A stretch of 64,000 nucleotides of DNA. Source: Oscillospiraceae bacterium (GTDB taxonomy: Bacteria > Bacillota > Clostridia > Oscillospirales > Acutalibacteraceae). Location of the stretch: contig DOQR01000005.1 of assembly GCA_003514385.1 (NCBI GenBank), forward strand, positions 1 to 64,000. Reading direction: 5' to 3'. Under the pieces are notes generated by a model. It was not told the origin of the DNA. It made no database searches and saw only the letters and a list, made by a program, of their open reading frames with translations. Shown piece by piece: positions 35,485 through 43,674 of the stretch. Both the position numbers and the translations under genes were made by a program. Every line of letters starts with the position of its first letter. Position 1 is the first letter of the stretch.

Positions 35485-36756
35485 GTGAAAGTCAAGAAAA
35501 TGCTGGCTGTTTTCATGAGCGTTCTGTCGCTTGCCGCCTGTATTTTACCGTTTTCCGGCTGCGGAAAGACCGTGGGAAAAGTTCATAACAAGGGCGTGAA
35601 AAGCGGCGCTGTACGCGACCTGACAGAGGGGATTTCAAAGAACGAATCCGCCTCAAAAGCCCCCGACGACGAATTTAAAGCCGCCGCCTCATCGTTTGCG
35701 GCAGAGCTTTTCAAAGATAACTATTCAAAGGGCAAGACGACGCTTGTGTCGCCGCTGTCCGTGCTTACCGCGCTCGCGCTGGTGCAAAACGGCGCTCAGG
35801 GCGATACGCTCGCCCAGCTTGAGCAGGCTCTCGGCGGATTAGACCGCGATGCGCTCAATAAATATATGCGCGCTTACTGCGACTTTCTGAGCGCCGGCGA
35901 CGAGCTGAAAATCGCAAACTCCGTTTGGACGGACAGCAGCGTTGAAGCAAAACAGGCTTTTCTGCAAAAGGCGGTGGACAGCTACTCCGCGCAGATTTTC
36001 TCCGCCCCGCTGTCGAGCAAAAAGACCGTTAGCAGCATCAACTCATGGGTTAAGAAAAACACTGACGGCATGATACCGAAGATAATCGAAAATGCCGATA
36101 GAGACGCCGTTATGATGCTCATAAACGCCGTTGCGTTTGAAGCAAAGTGGGAGACTCCGTACACAAACGACGATATCGAAAAGCTTGAGTTCAATTCATA
36201 TTCCGGCAAATCGAAGAAAACCGAATTTATGTGTTCGACCGAAAGTGTATATCTTTCGGACAGCGACGCGGTCGGATTCATGAAGCCCTATAAGAACGGC
36301 CGCTTCGCTTTCGCGGCACTCCTGCCGAACGAAGATGTGAACATCGATGACTATATAGCCTCTCTCAGTGGCGAAAAGCTGATGAAAATATTCTCGTCCG
36401 CCAAGAAAAACGAAGAAGTCGATGTGAAAATGCCAAAGTTCAAGGCGGAGTACAGCACGCAGCTTATCGACACGCTCAAAAAGATGGGCGTGAAAGATGC
36501 GTTTGACCGCAAATCTGCCGACTTTTCTTCGCTCATAGACAAAAACGACGGCGCTTATATCGGCACCGTGATGCACAAGACTTTTATCGAAGTCGATCAG
36601 GAGGGCACGCGTGCCGCCGCGGCGACGCTTGTCGGCATCAGCAAAATGAGCATGCCGGCGATAAATCCCGTTTGCCTCAACCGTCCGTTTGTCTATATGA
36701 TAGTGGACACCGAAACGAACCTGCCGCTGTTTATCGGCGTGCAGACCGAAATATAA
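35485..36756 (+). CDS. Serpin family lipoprotein, second of a tandem pair
   Basis: 423 residues; signal peptide with lipobox LAAC (C19) or FSGC (C26). The serpin domain parallels the preceding gene throughout (KTTLVSPLSVLTALALVQNG, LNRPFVYMIVDTETNLPL), so the pair arose by duplication. The hinge QEGTRAAAATL is inhibitory in type. Counting from the hinge as in alpha-1-antitrypsin puts P1-P1' at Met-Ser in SKMSMP, the same residues as Met358-Ser359 of the human protein. The start is GTG behind AAGGAGGTG, 12 bases after the first serpin stop. Last gene of the operon; a terminator follows. Confidence 0.9.
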   Translation: MKVKKMLAVFMSVLSLAACILPFSGCGKTVGKVHNKGVKSGAVRDLTEGISKNESASKAPDDEFKAAASSFAAELFKDNYSKGKTTLVSPLSVLTALALVQNGAQGDTLAQLEQALGGLDRDALNKYMRAYCDFLSAGDELKIANSVWTDSSVEAKQAFLQKAVDSYSAQIFSAPLSSKKTVSSINSWVKKNTDGMIPKIIENADRDAVMMLINAVAFEAKWETPYTNDDIEKLEFNSYSGKSKKTEFMCSTESVYLSDSDAVGFMKPYKNGRFAFAALLPNEDVNIDDYIASLSGEKLMKIFSSAKKNEEVDVKMPKFKAEYSTQLIDTLKKMGVKDAFDRKSADFSSLIDKNDGAYIGTVMHKTFIEVDQEGTRAAAATLVGISKMSMPAINPVCLNRPFVYMIVDTETNLPLFIGVQTEI

Positions 36757-36792
36757 TACGATACCTCCACCTCTATTTTCCCCCAAATAGAT

Positions 36793-36838
36793 GACCCCGC
36801 CGGTTGACTTTACCCGGCGGGGTCGCTTACTTTTATGA
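36793..36838. terminator. Terminator between convergent operons
   Basis: GACCCCGCCGG (36793-36803) pairs with CCGGCGGGGTC (36814-36824), with T-rich sequence to the right (TTACTTTTAT). Confidence 0.8.
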
Positions 36839-36845
36839 TTATATT

Positions 36846-38282
36846 TTACTGCCGATAATTTTTCAGCTCGTCCGCTTCTTCTATCTCTATCTCCGGGTCC
36901 TCTCCGAGAACCGGCGGCGCGGAGTCCGCGGCGGTCAGCTGCTTTATCCATTTTCGGCTCTTGAATCTTATCAGGCAGAGTAAGGATTTTGGCGTGTCCT
37001 CCGCGATATACATCGCAATTATCAGCACATAGAACGGAACGTCTGTCAAAAATCCGAGCGTGGTCACTATCGGTATACTAAATAAAAACAGCGCGCCTAT
37101 GTCGAGGAACATTCCGATTTTCGTGTCTCCGCCGGCTCTGAATATGCCGACCACGCAGACATACGAGATGTTTCTGACTCCTATCCACAGCGAGTAGATG
37201 AGCAGGAGCGTCGACGTCATCTGCCGGGCGCCCTCCGTCTCAATGGGCAGTATCCGCAGCAGCGGATTGCGCAGGAATATCATGGCGACTCCTGTCAGCA
37301 CTCCGAGCAGGGGAACGAGCTTTATGAACCGCTTGCCCATGGAGTAGGCCTCATCCGCCTTGCCGGCGCCGACCGCCTTGCCTGTCATTATCGAGCAGGC
37401 ATGGCAAATGCCGACGAAGAAGACGAAGGCTATCTGTTCTATCGAGCTGAATATCGTATATGCGGCGTAGTTTTCGCTGCCCTGACGCGCATAAACCATG
37501 GCATAGACATTGGTGCCCACCCCCCAGAGCAGCTCGTTGAGCATTATCGGGGCACAGACACGCAGGAACTTCTTGAAAAATTCGATATCCTTCTTGAAAA
37601 ATTCGCCGATCGGTGCATGGATGATATTCTTTTTCGCGTTGCCTATCACAAAGAGCAGCACCGCCTGAACGACCATGGCTATGGCCGTCGCTATCGCCGC
37701 ACCGCGAAGCTTCAGCGCGGGGAAGCCCAGCTTGCCGTATATGAGAATGTAGTTGAGCACGGTGTTTGTCGCAACGGACGCTATCGAGCAGGCGAGCGGC
37801 GTGTGAACGTCCTCGGTCGAGCGCATGACGGTGCTCGTGACAAGCGAGATGGCGACAAAAATTCCGTAGGGCGCAACGGCCTGCAAATACTGCACTCCGG
37901 CGGCTATGACCTCCTCCTCGGAGGTGAAAACGCGCATCATCTGCTCCGGGATTGCAAGCACCGATACAGTGTATAATGCACCCACGGCAAGCGAGAGTAT
38001 GAGCCCTATGCCGTAGCTGCGGCGGATGCTCCGTCTGTCGTTTATGCCCCAGAACTGCGCCGTCATTGTCGCTGTGCCGGAGCTTATTCCGAACAGGGCG
38101 AGGTTCAAAAGGAAGCCCCAGCGTCCCGCGACACCTATCGCCGCCGTGCTGACGTTGCCGAGTCCCACGGTCATTGCGGTATCGACGAGCTGAGCGCATG
38201 AGGTCAGCAGCTGCTGGAGGGCGATGGGTATCGCCAAAGAAAACATTTTTTTGTAGAAACCCGAGCGGGTCGAATTTGACAT
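36846..38282 (-). CDS. MATE family efflux transporter
   Basis: 478 residues and twelve membrane segments in two bundles. The family pattern is clear: ALQQLLTSCAQLVDTAMTVGLG at the start, ATMTAQFWG, and a matching second half. MATE proteins export drugs or metabolites in exchange for Na+ or H+. It is the last gene of a reverse-strand operon with a glycosidase, a SIS protein and a ROK kinase (24 bases after the GH2 stop). Whether it exports a product of that pathway is open. AGGAGAT lies 13 bases from the ATG, slightly far. Confidence 0.92.
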   Translation of the reverse strand: MSNSTRSGFYKKMFSLAIPIALQQLLTSCAQLVDTAMTVGLGNVSTAAIGVAGRWGFLLNLALFGISSGTATMTAQFWGINDRRSIRRSYGIGLILSLAVGALYTVSVLAIPEQMMRVFTSEEEVIAAGVQYLQAVAPYGIFVAISLVTSTVMRSTEDVHTPLACSIASVATNTVLNYILIYGKLGFPALKLRGAAIATAIAMVVQAVLLFVIGNAKKNIIHAPIGEFFKKDIEFFKKFLRVCAPIMLNELLWGVGTNVYAMVYARQGSENYAAYTIFSSIEQIAFVFFVGICHACSIMTGKAVGAGKADEAYSMGKRFIKLVPLLGVLTGVAMIFLRNPLLRILPIETEGARQMTSTLLLIYSLWIGVRNISYVCVVGIFRAGGDTKIGMFLDIGALFLFSIPIVTTLGFLTDVPFYVLIIAMYIAEDTPKSLLCLIRFKSRKWIKQLTAADSAPPVLGEDPEIEIEEADELKNYRQ

Positions 38283-38306
38283 TTGACTGTTATTATCTCC
38301 TATTTC

Positions 38307-40022
38307 TTATTCTTCGATCGCGGCCTTTGCGCTGTTTATTCCGTGAAACACGGTCATATCGAACTTCGGCTCGCGGTCGTAAGTGTAAAGTCCGTTTTGT
38401 TCCTGCTCTATGTCGTAGAGCTGCGTGTAGCAGAAGCCGAACATCAGCTCGTTGCCGAGCAGGGCTTCGGTGAGCCCTCTGTATCTCTCGATAAACTCAT
38501 TCTCTGTCCTTGGCGCGTTGCCGTAGCCCCAGGCATTTTCGTCCTGCTCGCCGACGACCCATTTTATGCCGCCGTATTCGCTGACGAAGGTGGGCTCGCC
38601 CGCGTATTTCTGGCGGCTGTCGTGCCTGTCAAACAGAGTGCCGTCCGAGACGAGCTTATCGTAATTTTCTTTGAATATCTTCGGGTCCTGCTCATAGTCG
38701 TGAACGTCGAAGATATCGCTCATAACATGGAAATTTCCGCTTGTGTCGATGCACGGGCGGGTGCTGTCGAGCTGTTTTGTGATTTTATAGACTGCCTCAA
38801 GCAGTTCGTCTCTCTGCTCGCGGCCTGCGTAGTCCCAGGTTTCGTTGAACGGGCACCAGCCGATTATCGACGGGTGGTTGAAGTCGCGCTCGACCTCCTC
38901 GCACCACTCGGGCAGAATGCCGTAAATCGCGTCGGGCGCAGAATAGTCAAGTCCCCAGTTCGGATATTCGCCCCAGACCAAATAGCCCATGCGGTCGCAG
39001 TGATAGAGGAATCTCTGCTCGAAAACCTTCTGATGCAGTCTCGCTCCGTTGAAGCCGGCGGCGAGAGATATTTCTATATCTTTTATCATGTCGCTGTCAT
39101 CGGGAGCGGTGTATATTCCGTCGCGGTAGAAACCCTGGTCGAGCACAAGGCGCTGGAAAACGGACTTGCCGTTGATGAGATATTTAAATCCGTCAAGGCG
39201 GACATCGCGCAGACCGAAATAGCTCTTGACAGTGTCGCCGCCGAAGGTGATGACAAGATCATAGAGCCTGCCGCAGCCGACCTCCCACAGGTGTTTTTCA
39301 ATGAGCTTCATGTCGCCGCTGACGCAGCCCGCCGCATTTTTGCAGTCGTATCTGCCGACCAGTTTGCCCTCGTAGAGAACATCTATTCCGAGCTCGCCGC
39401 TGCCGCAGAGCTCGCATGAAAAAGCGACGGAAGAGCTCTCGGGATTCGGGAAGAGCTTGATGCTCTTTATGTAGCTCTTCGGCACGAATTCTACCCAGAC
39501 AGTCTGCCAGATACCCGTCGTGCGGGTGTAGTCGCAGTCGTGCGAATGAAGGCGCTCGCTCTGCTTGCCGCGCGGAATGAGCGGATTTCTCACATCGTCG
39601 CGCGCTTCGACCGCTATTGAGTTTTTGCCGGCTTTGAGGAACTTCGTGATGTCCCCGGCAAACGAGACATAGCCGCCCTTGTGGTGCATTGCTTCTTCGC
39701 CGTTTATGTAGACTGTTGCGTCATAGTCGACCGCGCCGAAGTGCAGTATGACTATGCCCTCAAGCTCGCTTTCGCTAATTTCGATGTCGCGTCTGTACCA
39801 CACGCAGTTCATGAAATCGGTGTTCTCAACGCCGGAAAGACGGCTCTCGGGGCAGAACGGGACTATGATCTTTGAGCTCAGATGCTCCGCATTCTGGAGC
39901 CCGCGCTCTCTGCCGCTGACGCTGTTGTCAATTTCGAACTCCCATTCTCCGTTGAGGTTGAGCCAGCTTTCTCTTTCAAACTGCGGATTCGGATGCTCCG
40001 CTCTCGGAATAGAATTTGCCAT
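38307..40022 (-). CDS. Glycoside hydrolase family 2 enzyme
   Basis: 571 residues with the short GH2 plan: sugar-binding jelly roll (WLNLNGEWEFEID, RRDIEISE), an immunoglobulin-like domain, and a TIM barrel. The acid/base glutamate is in WCPFNETWDYAG and the nucleophile in FVSEYGGIKW. No signal peptide, so it works on sugars already imported. Beta-galactosidase, beta-glucuronidase or beta-mannosidase activity is possible; the sequence alone does not decide. AAAGGACAT precedes the ATG. It lies between a SIS protein and a MATE exporter in one operon. Confidence 0.9.
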   Translation of the reverse strand: MANSIPRAEHPNPQFERESWLNLNGEWEFEIDNSVSGRERGLQNAEHLSSKIIVPFCPESRLSGVENTDFMNCVWYRRDIEISESELEGIVILHFGAVDYDATVYINGEEAMHHKGGYVSFAGDITKFLKAGKNSIAVEARDDVRNPLIPRGKQSERLHSHDCDYTRTTGIWQTVWVEFVPKSYIKSIKLFPNPESSSVAFSCELCGSGELGIDVLYEGKLVGRYDCKNAAGCVSGDMKLIEKHLWEVGCGRLYDLVITFGGDTVKSYFGLRDVRLDGFKYLINGKSVFQRLVLDQGFYRDGIYTAPDDSDMIKDIEISLAAGFNGARLHQKVFEQRFLYHCDRMGYLVWGEYPNWGLDYSAPDAIYGILPEWCEEVERDFNHPSIIGWCPFNETWDYAGREQRDELLEAVYKITKQLDSTRPCIDTSGNFHVMSDIFDVHDYEQDPKIFKENYDKLVSDGTLFDRHDSRQKYAGEPTFVSEYGGIKWVVGEQDENAWGYGNAPRTENEFIERYRGLTEALLGNELMFGFCYTQLYDIEQEQNGLYTYDREPKFDMTVFHGINSAKAAIEE

Positions 40023-40046
40023 TTATTTATGTCCTTTCAAAATAAA

Positions 40047-40688
40047 TTACTTGTTGAAATATGTCGCTTCCGCCATCGCGCACAGGGCGTGATAGACGGG
40101 GAGAGTCAGCTCCTGGACTTTGAACGTCTCGGTCTCCGGCAGGCGCAGGCAGACCGTGCACATCTCGCTCATGAGGCTCATTTTTTCTCCGGTTATGCCG
40201 ATGCTCTCGATCCCCATGGCGTTGGCGACTTTCACTGCGTTGACAACATTCGCGGAGTTGCCGGAGGTGCTCAGCGCAATGAGTGCGTCTGGGCTCGACG
40301 ATGCGTATGCCCAGACCTGCTGAGCGAATATCATATCGGCGGCTATGTCGTTTGCAAATGCGGTATTCAGCCCCTCATGCGCACTCAGCGCAACTGCGGG
40401 CAGCGCGCCCTGAAGATGGTTCGCAAGATATTCGCCGTCCTTTATTTCCAAAAAAGCCTGTCTCTGTTCGTCGGTCAGCTCTCTCTTGAGCAGAAAGCCT
40501 TTCATCAGCTCGCCGACTATGTGCTGCGCGTCCGCCGCGCTTCCGCCGTTGCCGCAGATGAGCAGCTTGCCGCCGCGGTCGAAGCAGGCGCAGATAACAT
40601 CATAGGCGCTCTTGATGTCTTCTCTTATCCCCTCAAGAGCGGGGTAGCGGACAAAGAGCTCTTCAAAAATTTTCTTTTCTCTGTTCAT
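40047..40688 (-). CDS. SIS-domain phosphosugar protein (GmhA-like)
   Basis: 214 residues. The SIS fold has LLICGNGGSAADAQHIVGEL near residue 42 and LIALSTSGNSANVVNAVKVA near residue 130, as in phosphoheptose isomerase GmhA and related DiaA proteins. No other heptose genes are near, so it may isomerise or sense another sugar phosphate, for example the ROK kinase product. Its start overlaps the ROK stop by four bases (ATGA). Confidence 0.85.
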   Translation of the reverse strand: MNREKKIFEELFVRYPALEGIREDIKSAYDVICACFDRGGKLLICGNGGSAADAQHIVGELMKGFLLKRELTDEQRQAFLEIKDGEYLANHLQGALPAVALSAHEGLNTAFANDIAADMIFAQQVWAYASSSPDALIALSTSGNSANVVNAVKVANAMGIESIGITGEKMSLMSEMCTVCLRLPETETFKVQELTLPVYHALCAMAEATYFNK

Positions 40689-41680
40689 GCTTTTCCTCCG
40701 TTTGCCGTGGCATCGAGCGCGATTCCGAGCGACGCGAGGTCGCCTATCTTCTCGCCGAGTCCCGCGGGGATTATCCTGCATCCGGCAGTCTGGCTCAGAG
40801 CCTCGCGGTGCAGTGCCTTTTCCATGCTGTCTTTCAGAAGATGCCCGGAGCGGGCGAAGATGCTTCCGATTATTATAGCCTGCGGGTCGAGTATATCGGC
40901 GAGTATCGCGAGCCCTTCGCCGAGCTTTTCTCCGCATATTCTGTATACTTCTTTCGCCGTCTCGTCGCCGTTCTCTGCGGCTTCGGCGGCGGATTTTGCC
41001 GTTATATTTTCAATATCCTCGGCGGTTTTGCACATCAGAGTGCTCCCGCCGTTTTCGAGCGTCTTTCTCGCCATCTCCTGCGCGAGGCGGCCTATTCCGC
41101 CGCCGCTGCAAAAGCCCTCGAACGAGCCGCGCTTGCCGTAGCCTATGGGGCCGTCCGCGGCGATTCTCATGTGCCCGACTTCGCCCGCCATGTCGTTTGT
41201 GCCGCTGTACAATTTGCCGTCGAGTATCAGTCCCGCGCCCATGCCAGTGCCGAACGTTAAAAATATCATGTTGCGAAGTCCCTTTCCTGCGCCGAACTTC
41301 CATTCGGCGAGCGCGCAGGCGTTCGCGTCGTTTTGTAAATACGCGTCGAACCCGAACCGCTCTTCAACCATGTCAACTATCGGCACACACTCCCAGTCGG
41401 GGAGATTCGGCGGCGCAAGAATAACTCCGCGCCTGCTGTCGAGCGGACCGCCGCAGCTTATCCCCGCGCAGAGAATATCTTCGGGGGAGAGGGCGTTCTT
41501 TTTTATTATCTCTTCAACATTGTCGAGTAGCTCCGCCGTCACGGCGCGCCAGCCGCGCCCGACCCGTGTCTCAAAGCGGAGCTTGTCTATAATAATATCG
41601 TCGGCGTCTCCCTGCGCTCTGCCGAGCAGAACGGCGCACTTTGTTCCGCCGATGTCTATACCTATTATATATTTTTTCAT
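40685..41680 (-). CDS. ROK family sugar kinase without the zinc-site cysteines
   Basis: 331 residues. The phosphate-binding motif GIDIGGTKCAVLL is at the start, LQNDANACALAEW carries the catalytic aspartate, and FGTGMGAGLILDG follows. The ROK zinc motif, normally CxCGxxGCxE, reads IGYGKRGSFE, so all three cysteines are replaced although the histidine of EVGH remains. It has no DNA-binding domain, so it is a kinase rather than a repressor. Glucose, N-acetylmannosamine or a similar sugar is the likely substrate. First gene of the operon, behind a strong promoter. Confidence 0.88.
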   Translation of the reverse strand: MKKYIIGIDIGGTKCAVLLGRAQGDADDIIIDKLRFETRVGRGWRAVTAELLDNVEEIIKKNALSPEDILCAGISCGGPLDSRRGVILAPPNLPDWECVPIVDMVEERFGFDAYLQNDANACALAEWKFGAGKGLRNMIFLTFGTGMGAGLILDGKLYSGTNDMAGEVGHMRIAADGPIGYGKRGSFEGFCSGGGIGRLAQEMARKTLENGGSTLMCKTAEDIENITAKSAAEAAENGDETAKEVYRICGEKLGEGLAILADILDPQAIIIGSIFARSGHLLKDSMEKALHREALSQTAGCRIIPAGLGEKIGDLASLGIALDATANGGKA

Positions 41681-41716
41681 ATTATATCAAATCACTTCCG
41701 ATTTTACTGCACACAT

Positions 41717-41745
41717 ATTATACACATAAATCTTTTTTCGGTCAA
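41717..41745 (-). promoter_or_regulatory. Sigma-A promoter of the ROK-SIS-GH2-MATE operon
   Basis: Read on the reverse strand: TTGACC (41745-41740), 17 bp, TATAAT (41722-41717), 37 bases before the ROK start. Confidence 0.8.
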
Positions 41746-41805
41746 TCGGATAAAGATGCAAATACAAGAAAAACTACTGTATATAGCATTTACGGAGGTA
41801 GAAAA

Positions 41806-42483
41806 ATGGTTCTGACGATACTGAGGATTTTTATATTATATGTTCTGGCGACTGCGGCGGTCAGAATAATGGGGAAAAGGCAAATAGGCGAGCTTCAGCC
41901 GTCTGAACTTGTTATAACTATTCTGCTCTCCGAAATCGCGGCTATACCTATGCAGGATACGGATATCCCGCTGCTCAATTCCGTCGTCGCGGTGCTTCTG
42001 CTCGTGGCGTTCGAGATAATCAGCTCGGTCATTTCCATGAAGAGCCGCGGCGCACGCAGGCTGCTCGAGGGCAACGCTGTGACAGTCATACGCGACGGCA
42101 AGATCGATCAAAAAGAGATAAAACGCCTGCGCTATACCGTTGACGATCTTCTGACGGCGCTGCGGCAAAAGGATGTTTTTGATATCTCGACAGTCGGCTA
42201 TGCCGTGCTTGAGACGAACGGCAAGCTCTCGGTCATGCTCAAGCCCGATGAAAATGCGCTGACCGCAAAGACTTTGCAGCTCTCGCTGCCAGATCCCGGC
42301 ATGCCGTGCCTTGTCGTCAGCGACGGAAAAGTGATACGCGAGCACTACGACGACTGCAGCATGAACGACAGAGAACTCAAACGCCTGCTCAGGGCAAAGG
42401 GGCTGGCGGTCGAAGATGTGCTGATAATGACCGTTGACCGCGACAAAAACGCTGTTATAGTCGAAAAGGAGAAAAAAGTATGA
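41806..42483 (+). CDS. DUF421 (YetF-like) membrane protein
   Basis: 225 residues. Three membrane segments (about 4-22, 33-50, 56-75) carry VRIMGKRQIGELQPSELV, the DUF421 signature. A cytosolic region follows with LLEGNAVTVIRDGKID and LRQKDVFDISTVGYAVLETNG. YetF-type proteins have recently been linked to spore and membrane biology, but their activity is not settled. The frame is open upstream; the ATG behind GGAGG (41794-41798) is chosen. Coupled to the next gene by an ATGA overlap. Confidence 0.88.
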   Translation: MVLTILRIFILYVLATAAVRIMGKRQIGELQPSELVITILLSEIAAIPMQDTDIPLLNSVVAVLLLVAFEIISSVISMKSRGARRLLEGNAVTVIRDGKIDQKEIKRLRYTVDDLLTALRQKDVFDISTVGYAVLETNGKLSVMLKPDENALTAKTLQLSLPDPGMPCLVVSDGKVIREHYDDCSMNDRELKRLLRAKGLAVEDVLIMTVDRDKNAVIVEKEKKV

Positions 42484-42863
42484 AACGCTTTGCGACGGCA
42501 CTTGTTCTGCTCGCCCTGACTCTGACTATGAGCATCGGTGCGCAGTTCATATTTTCAAAAAAGACCGGTGAGCTGATAACGGATCTCAAATCCCTGCTCG
42601 CCGCCGTCGATGCCGGGGAGGGAGAGGAGCAGGCGCTTGATAAAGCCGAGAGCGAATGGAGAGATTCAAAAAAGATTCTGCACATTCTGCTCGTCCACCG
42701 CTCGATGGATGAGATCGAGATAAACATAAATAGTCTCAGGGAATATCTCGACTCAGGCGATGACGAGGCTCTGCGTCAGGCGTGCACCGAGGCGCTAAAA
42801 CAGCTTGAAAACCTGCGCGACGCAGGAAAAATAACAATAGAAAATGTGCTGAAAATCGAGTGA
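42480..42863 (+). CDS. DUF4363 family protein
   Basis: 127 residues. One N-terminal membrane helix (about 5-24) is followed by an outside helical domain with a long amphipathic stretch, as in DUF4363 proteins. These are often encoded next to DUF421 proteins in Clostridia, as here, which suggests a complex. No enzymatic motif is visible. It overlaps the DUF421 gene by four bases. Confidence 0.8.
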   Translation: MKRFATALVLLALTLTMSIGAQFIFSKKTGELITDLKSLLAAVDAGEGEEQALDKAESEWRDSKKILHILLVHRSMDEIEININSLREYLDSGDDEALRQACTEALKQLENLRDAGKITIENVLKIE

Positions 42864-42870
42864 AATGGTG

Positions 42871-42916
42871 TTGACAAAACGCTCCCGATATTGTAAAGTT
42901 ATTTTGTAAATATCGG
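42871..42916 (+). promoter_or_regulatory. Promoter with overlapping inverted repeat
   Basis: TTGACA (42871-42876), 17 bp, TAAAGT (42894-42899). CCGATATT (42885-42892) and its reverse complement AATATCGG (42909-42916) bracket the -10 box and the expected start of transcription. TTGTAAA also occurs twice (42891, 42904). Confidence 0.5.
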
Positions 42917-42933
42917 TAAAAAGGAGAGTCACC

Positions 42934-43386
42934 ATGAAGAAAAAGGTCAACCCCAAAAGTGTGATACTGACGATAATTCTTGTGATAACCTATGTGCTCT
43001 GCGTTGTTTTCAATTTTGCGCATATGACGGACAGCTTCGGCAGCAGAAAGCCGGGTTTTGCAACGGCGGGTTTGTTCCTTCTCGCGGCGTTTGTCTATGT
43101 CCTATATAAGCGTATGAACAAACGGCCGCTTGTTGTCGGAATTGTGTTTTGGTCGATTTCGCTCGTGTGTTCGATATTTGCTCTGCTGATGTATTTTGCT
43201 TACAGCGACTGGATGAGCGTATCCTATCTTTTCATGATGGCGTTTCTCCCGCCGAGCTTCGGCATCGCAGCGCCGTTCAAAACGAATAACACGCTCTATT
43301 TTGCTATCCTTTTTGCAATCCCCGCGGCTGAGCTGATATTTCATATTATCCTGCTCGCCCTGCGCTCGAAAAAGGCCGAAAAATAA
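42934..43386 (+). CDS. Small four-helix membrane protein, unknown function
   Basis: 150 residues and four clear membrane segments (about 9-29, 42-59, 68-92, 118-142) with basic ends. I do not recognise a family. AAAGGAGAG precedes the ATG. It has its own promoter with an inverted repeat and its own terminator, so it is a separately controlled single gene between the DUF421 pair and the assembly-line cluster. Confidence 0.65.
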   Translation: MKKKVNPKSVILTIILVITYVLCVVFNFAHMTDSFGSRKPGFATAGLFLLAAFVYVLYKRMNKRPLVVGIVFWSISLVCSIFALLMYFAYSDWMSVSYLFMMAFLPPSFGIAAPFKTNNTLYFAILFAIPAAELIFHIILLALRSKKAEK

Positions 43387-43409
43387 ACAGAATATAACAT
43401 CGTATTTTC

Positions 43410-43440
43410 AGGCTGTTCCGTTTCGGAACAGCCTTTTTTA
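43410..43440 (+). terminator. Rho-independent terminator
   Basis: AGGCTGTTCCG (43410-43420) pairs with CGGAACAGCCT (43424-43434), followed by TTTTT. Confidence 0.9.
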
Positions 43441-43522
43441 TCTCCGGAAGCCTTGATATATAAGCACTTTCGGCTTTTTGCATTTTTAGCGTTTATTTAA
43501 ACTTTATAAATGCAATACAAAT

Positions 43523-43585
43523 TTAACTTTTTTTAACCAAACTTAACCGCGCCTTATATTGACTTTGCTTATGCACTGTTATAAA
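43523..43585 (+). promoter_or_regulatory. Activator-type promoter with three 10-bp-spaced TTAAC repeats
   Basis: TTAAC occurs at 43523, 43533 and 43543, exactly ten bases apart. Eleven bases later comes TTGACT (43559-43564), then a short 15-bp spacer and TATAAA (43580-43585) with TG one base upstream. The pattern resembles PhoB/PhoP-type response-regulator boxes. It drives the AMP-ligase/C-domain/ACP unit. Confidence 0.5.
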
Positions 43586-43674
43586 TTAAATTCATCTAGG
43601 CTTATACCCTTTTGTAGCGGAAAATATATTCCGCGCGGGGCGGAGCCAAAATGACGGAACATCACGGAGGAGAA

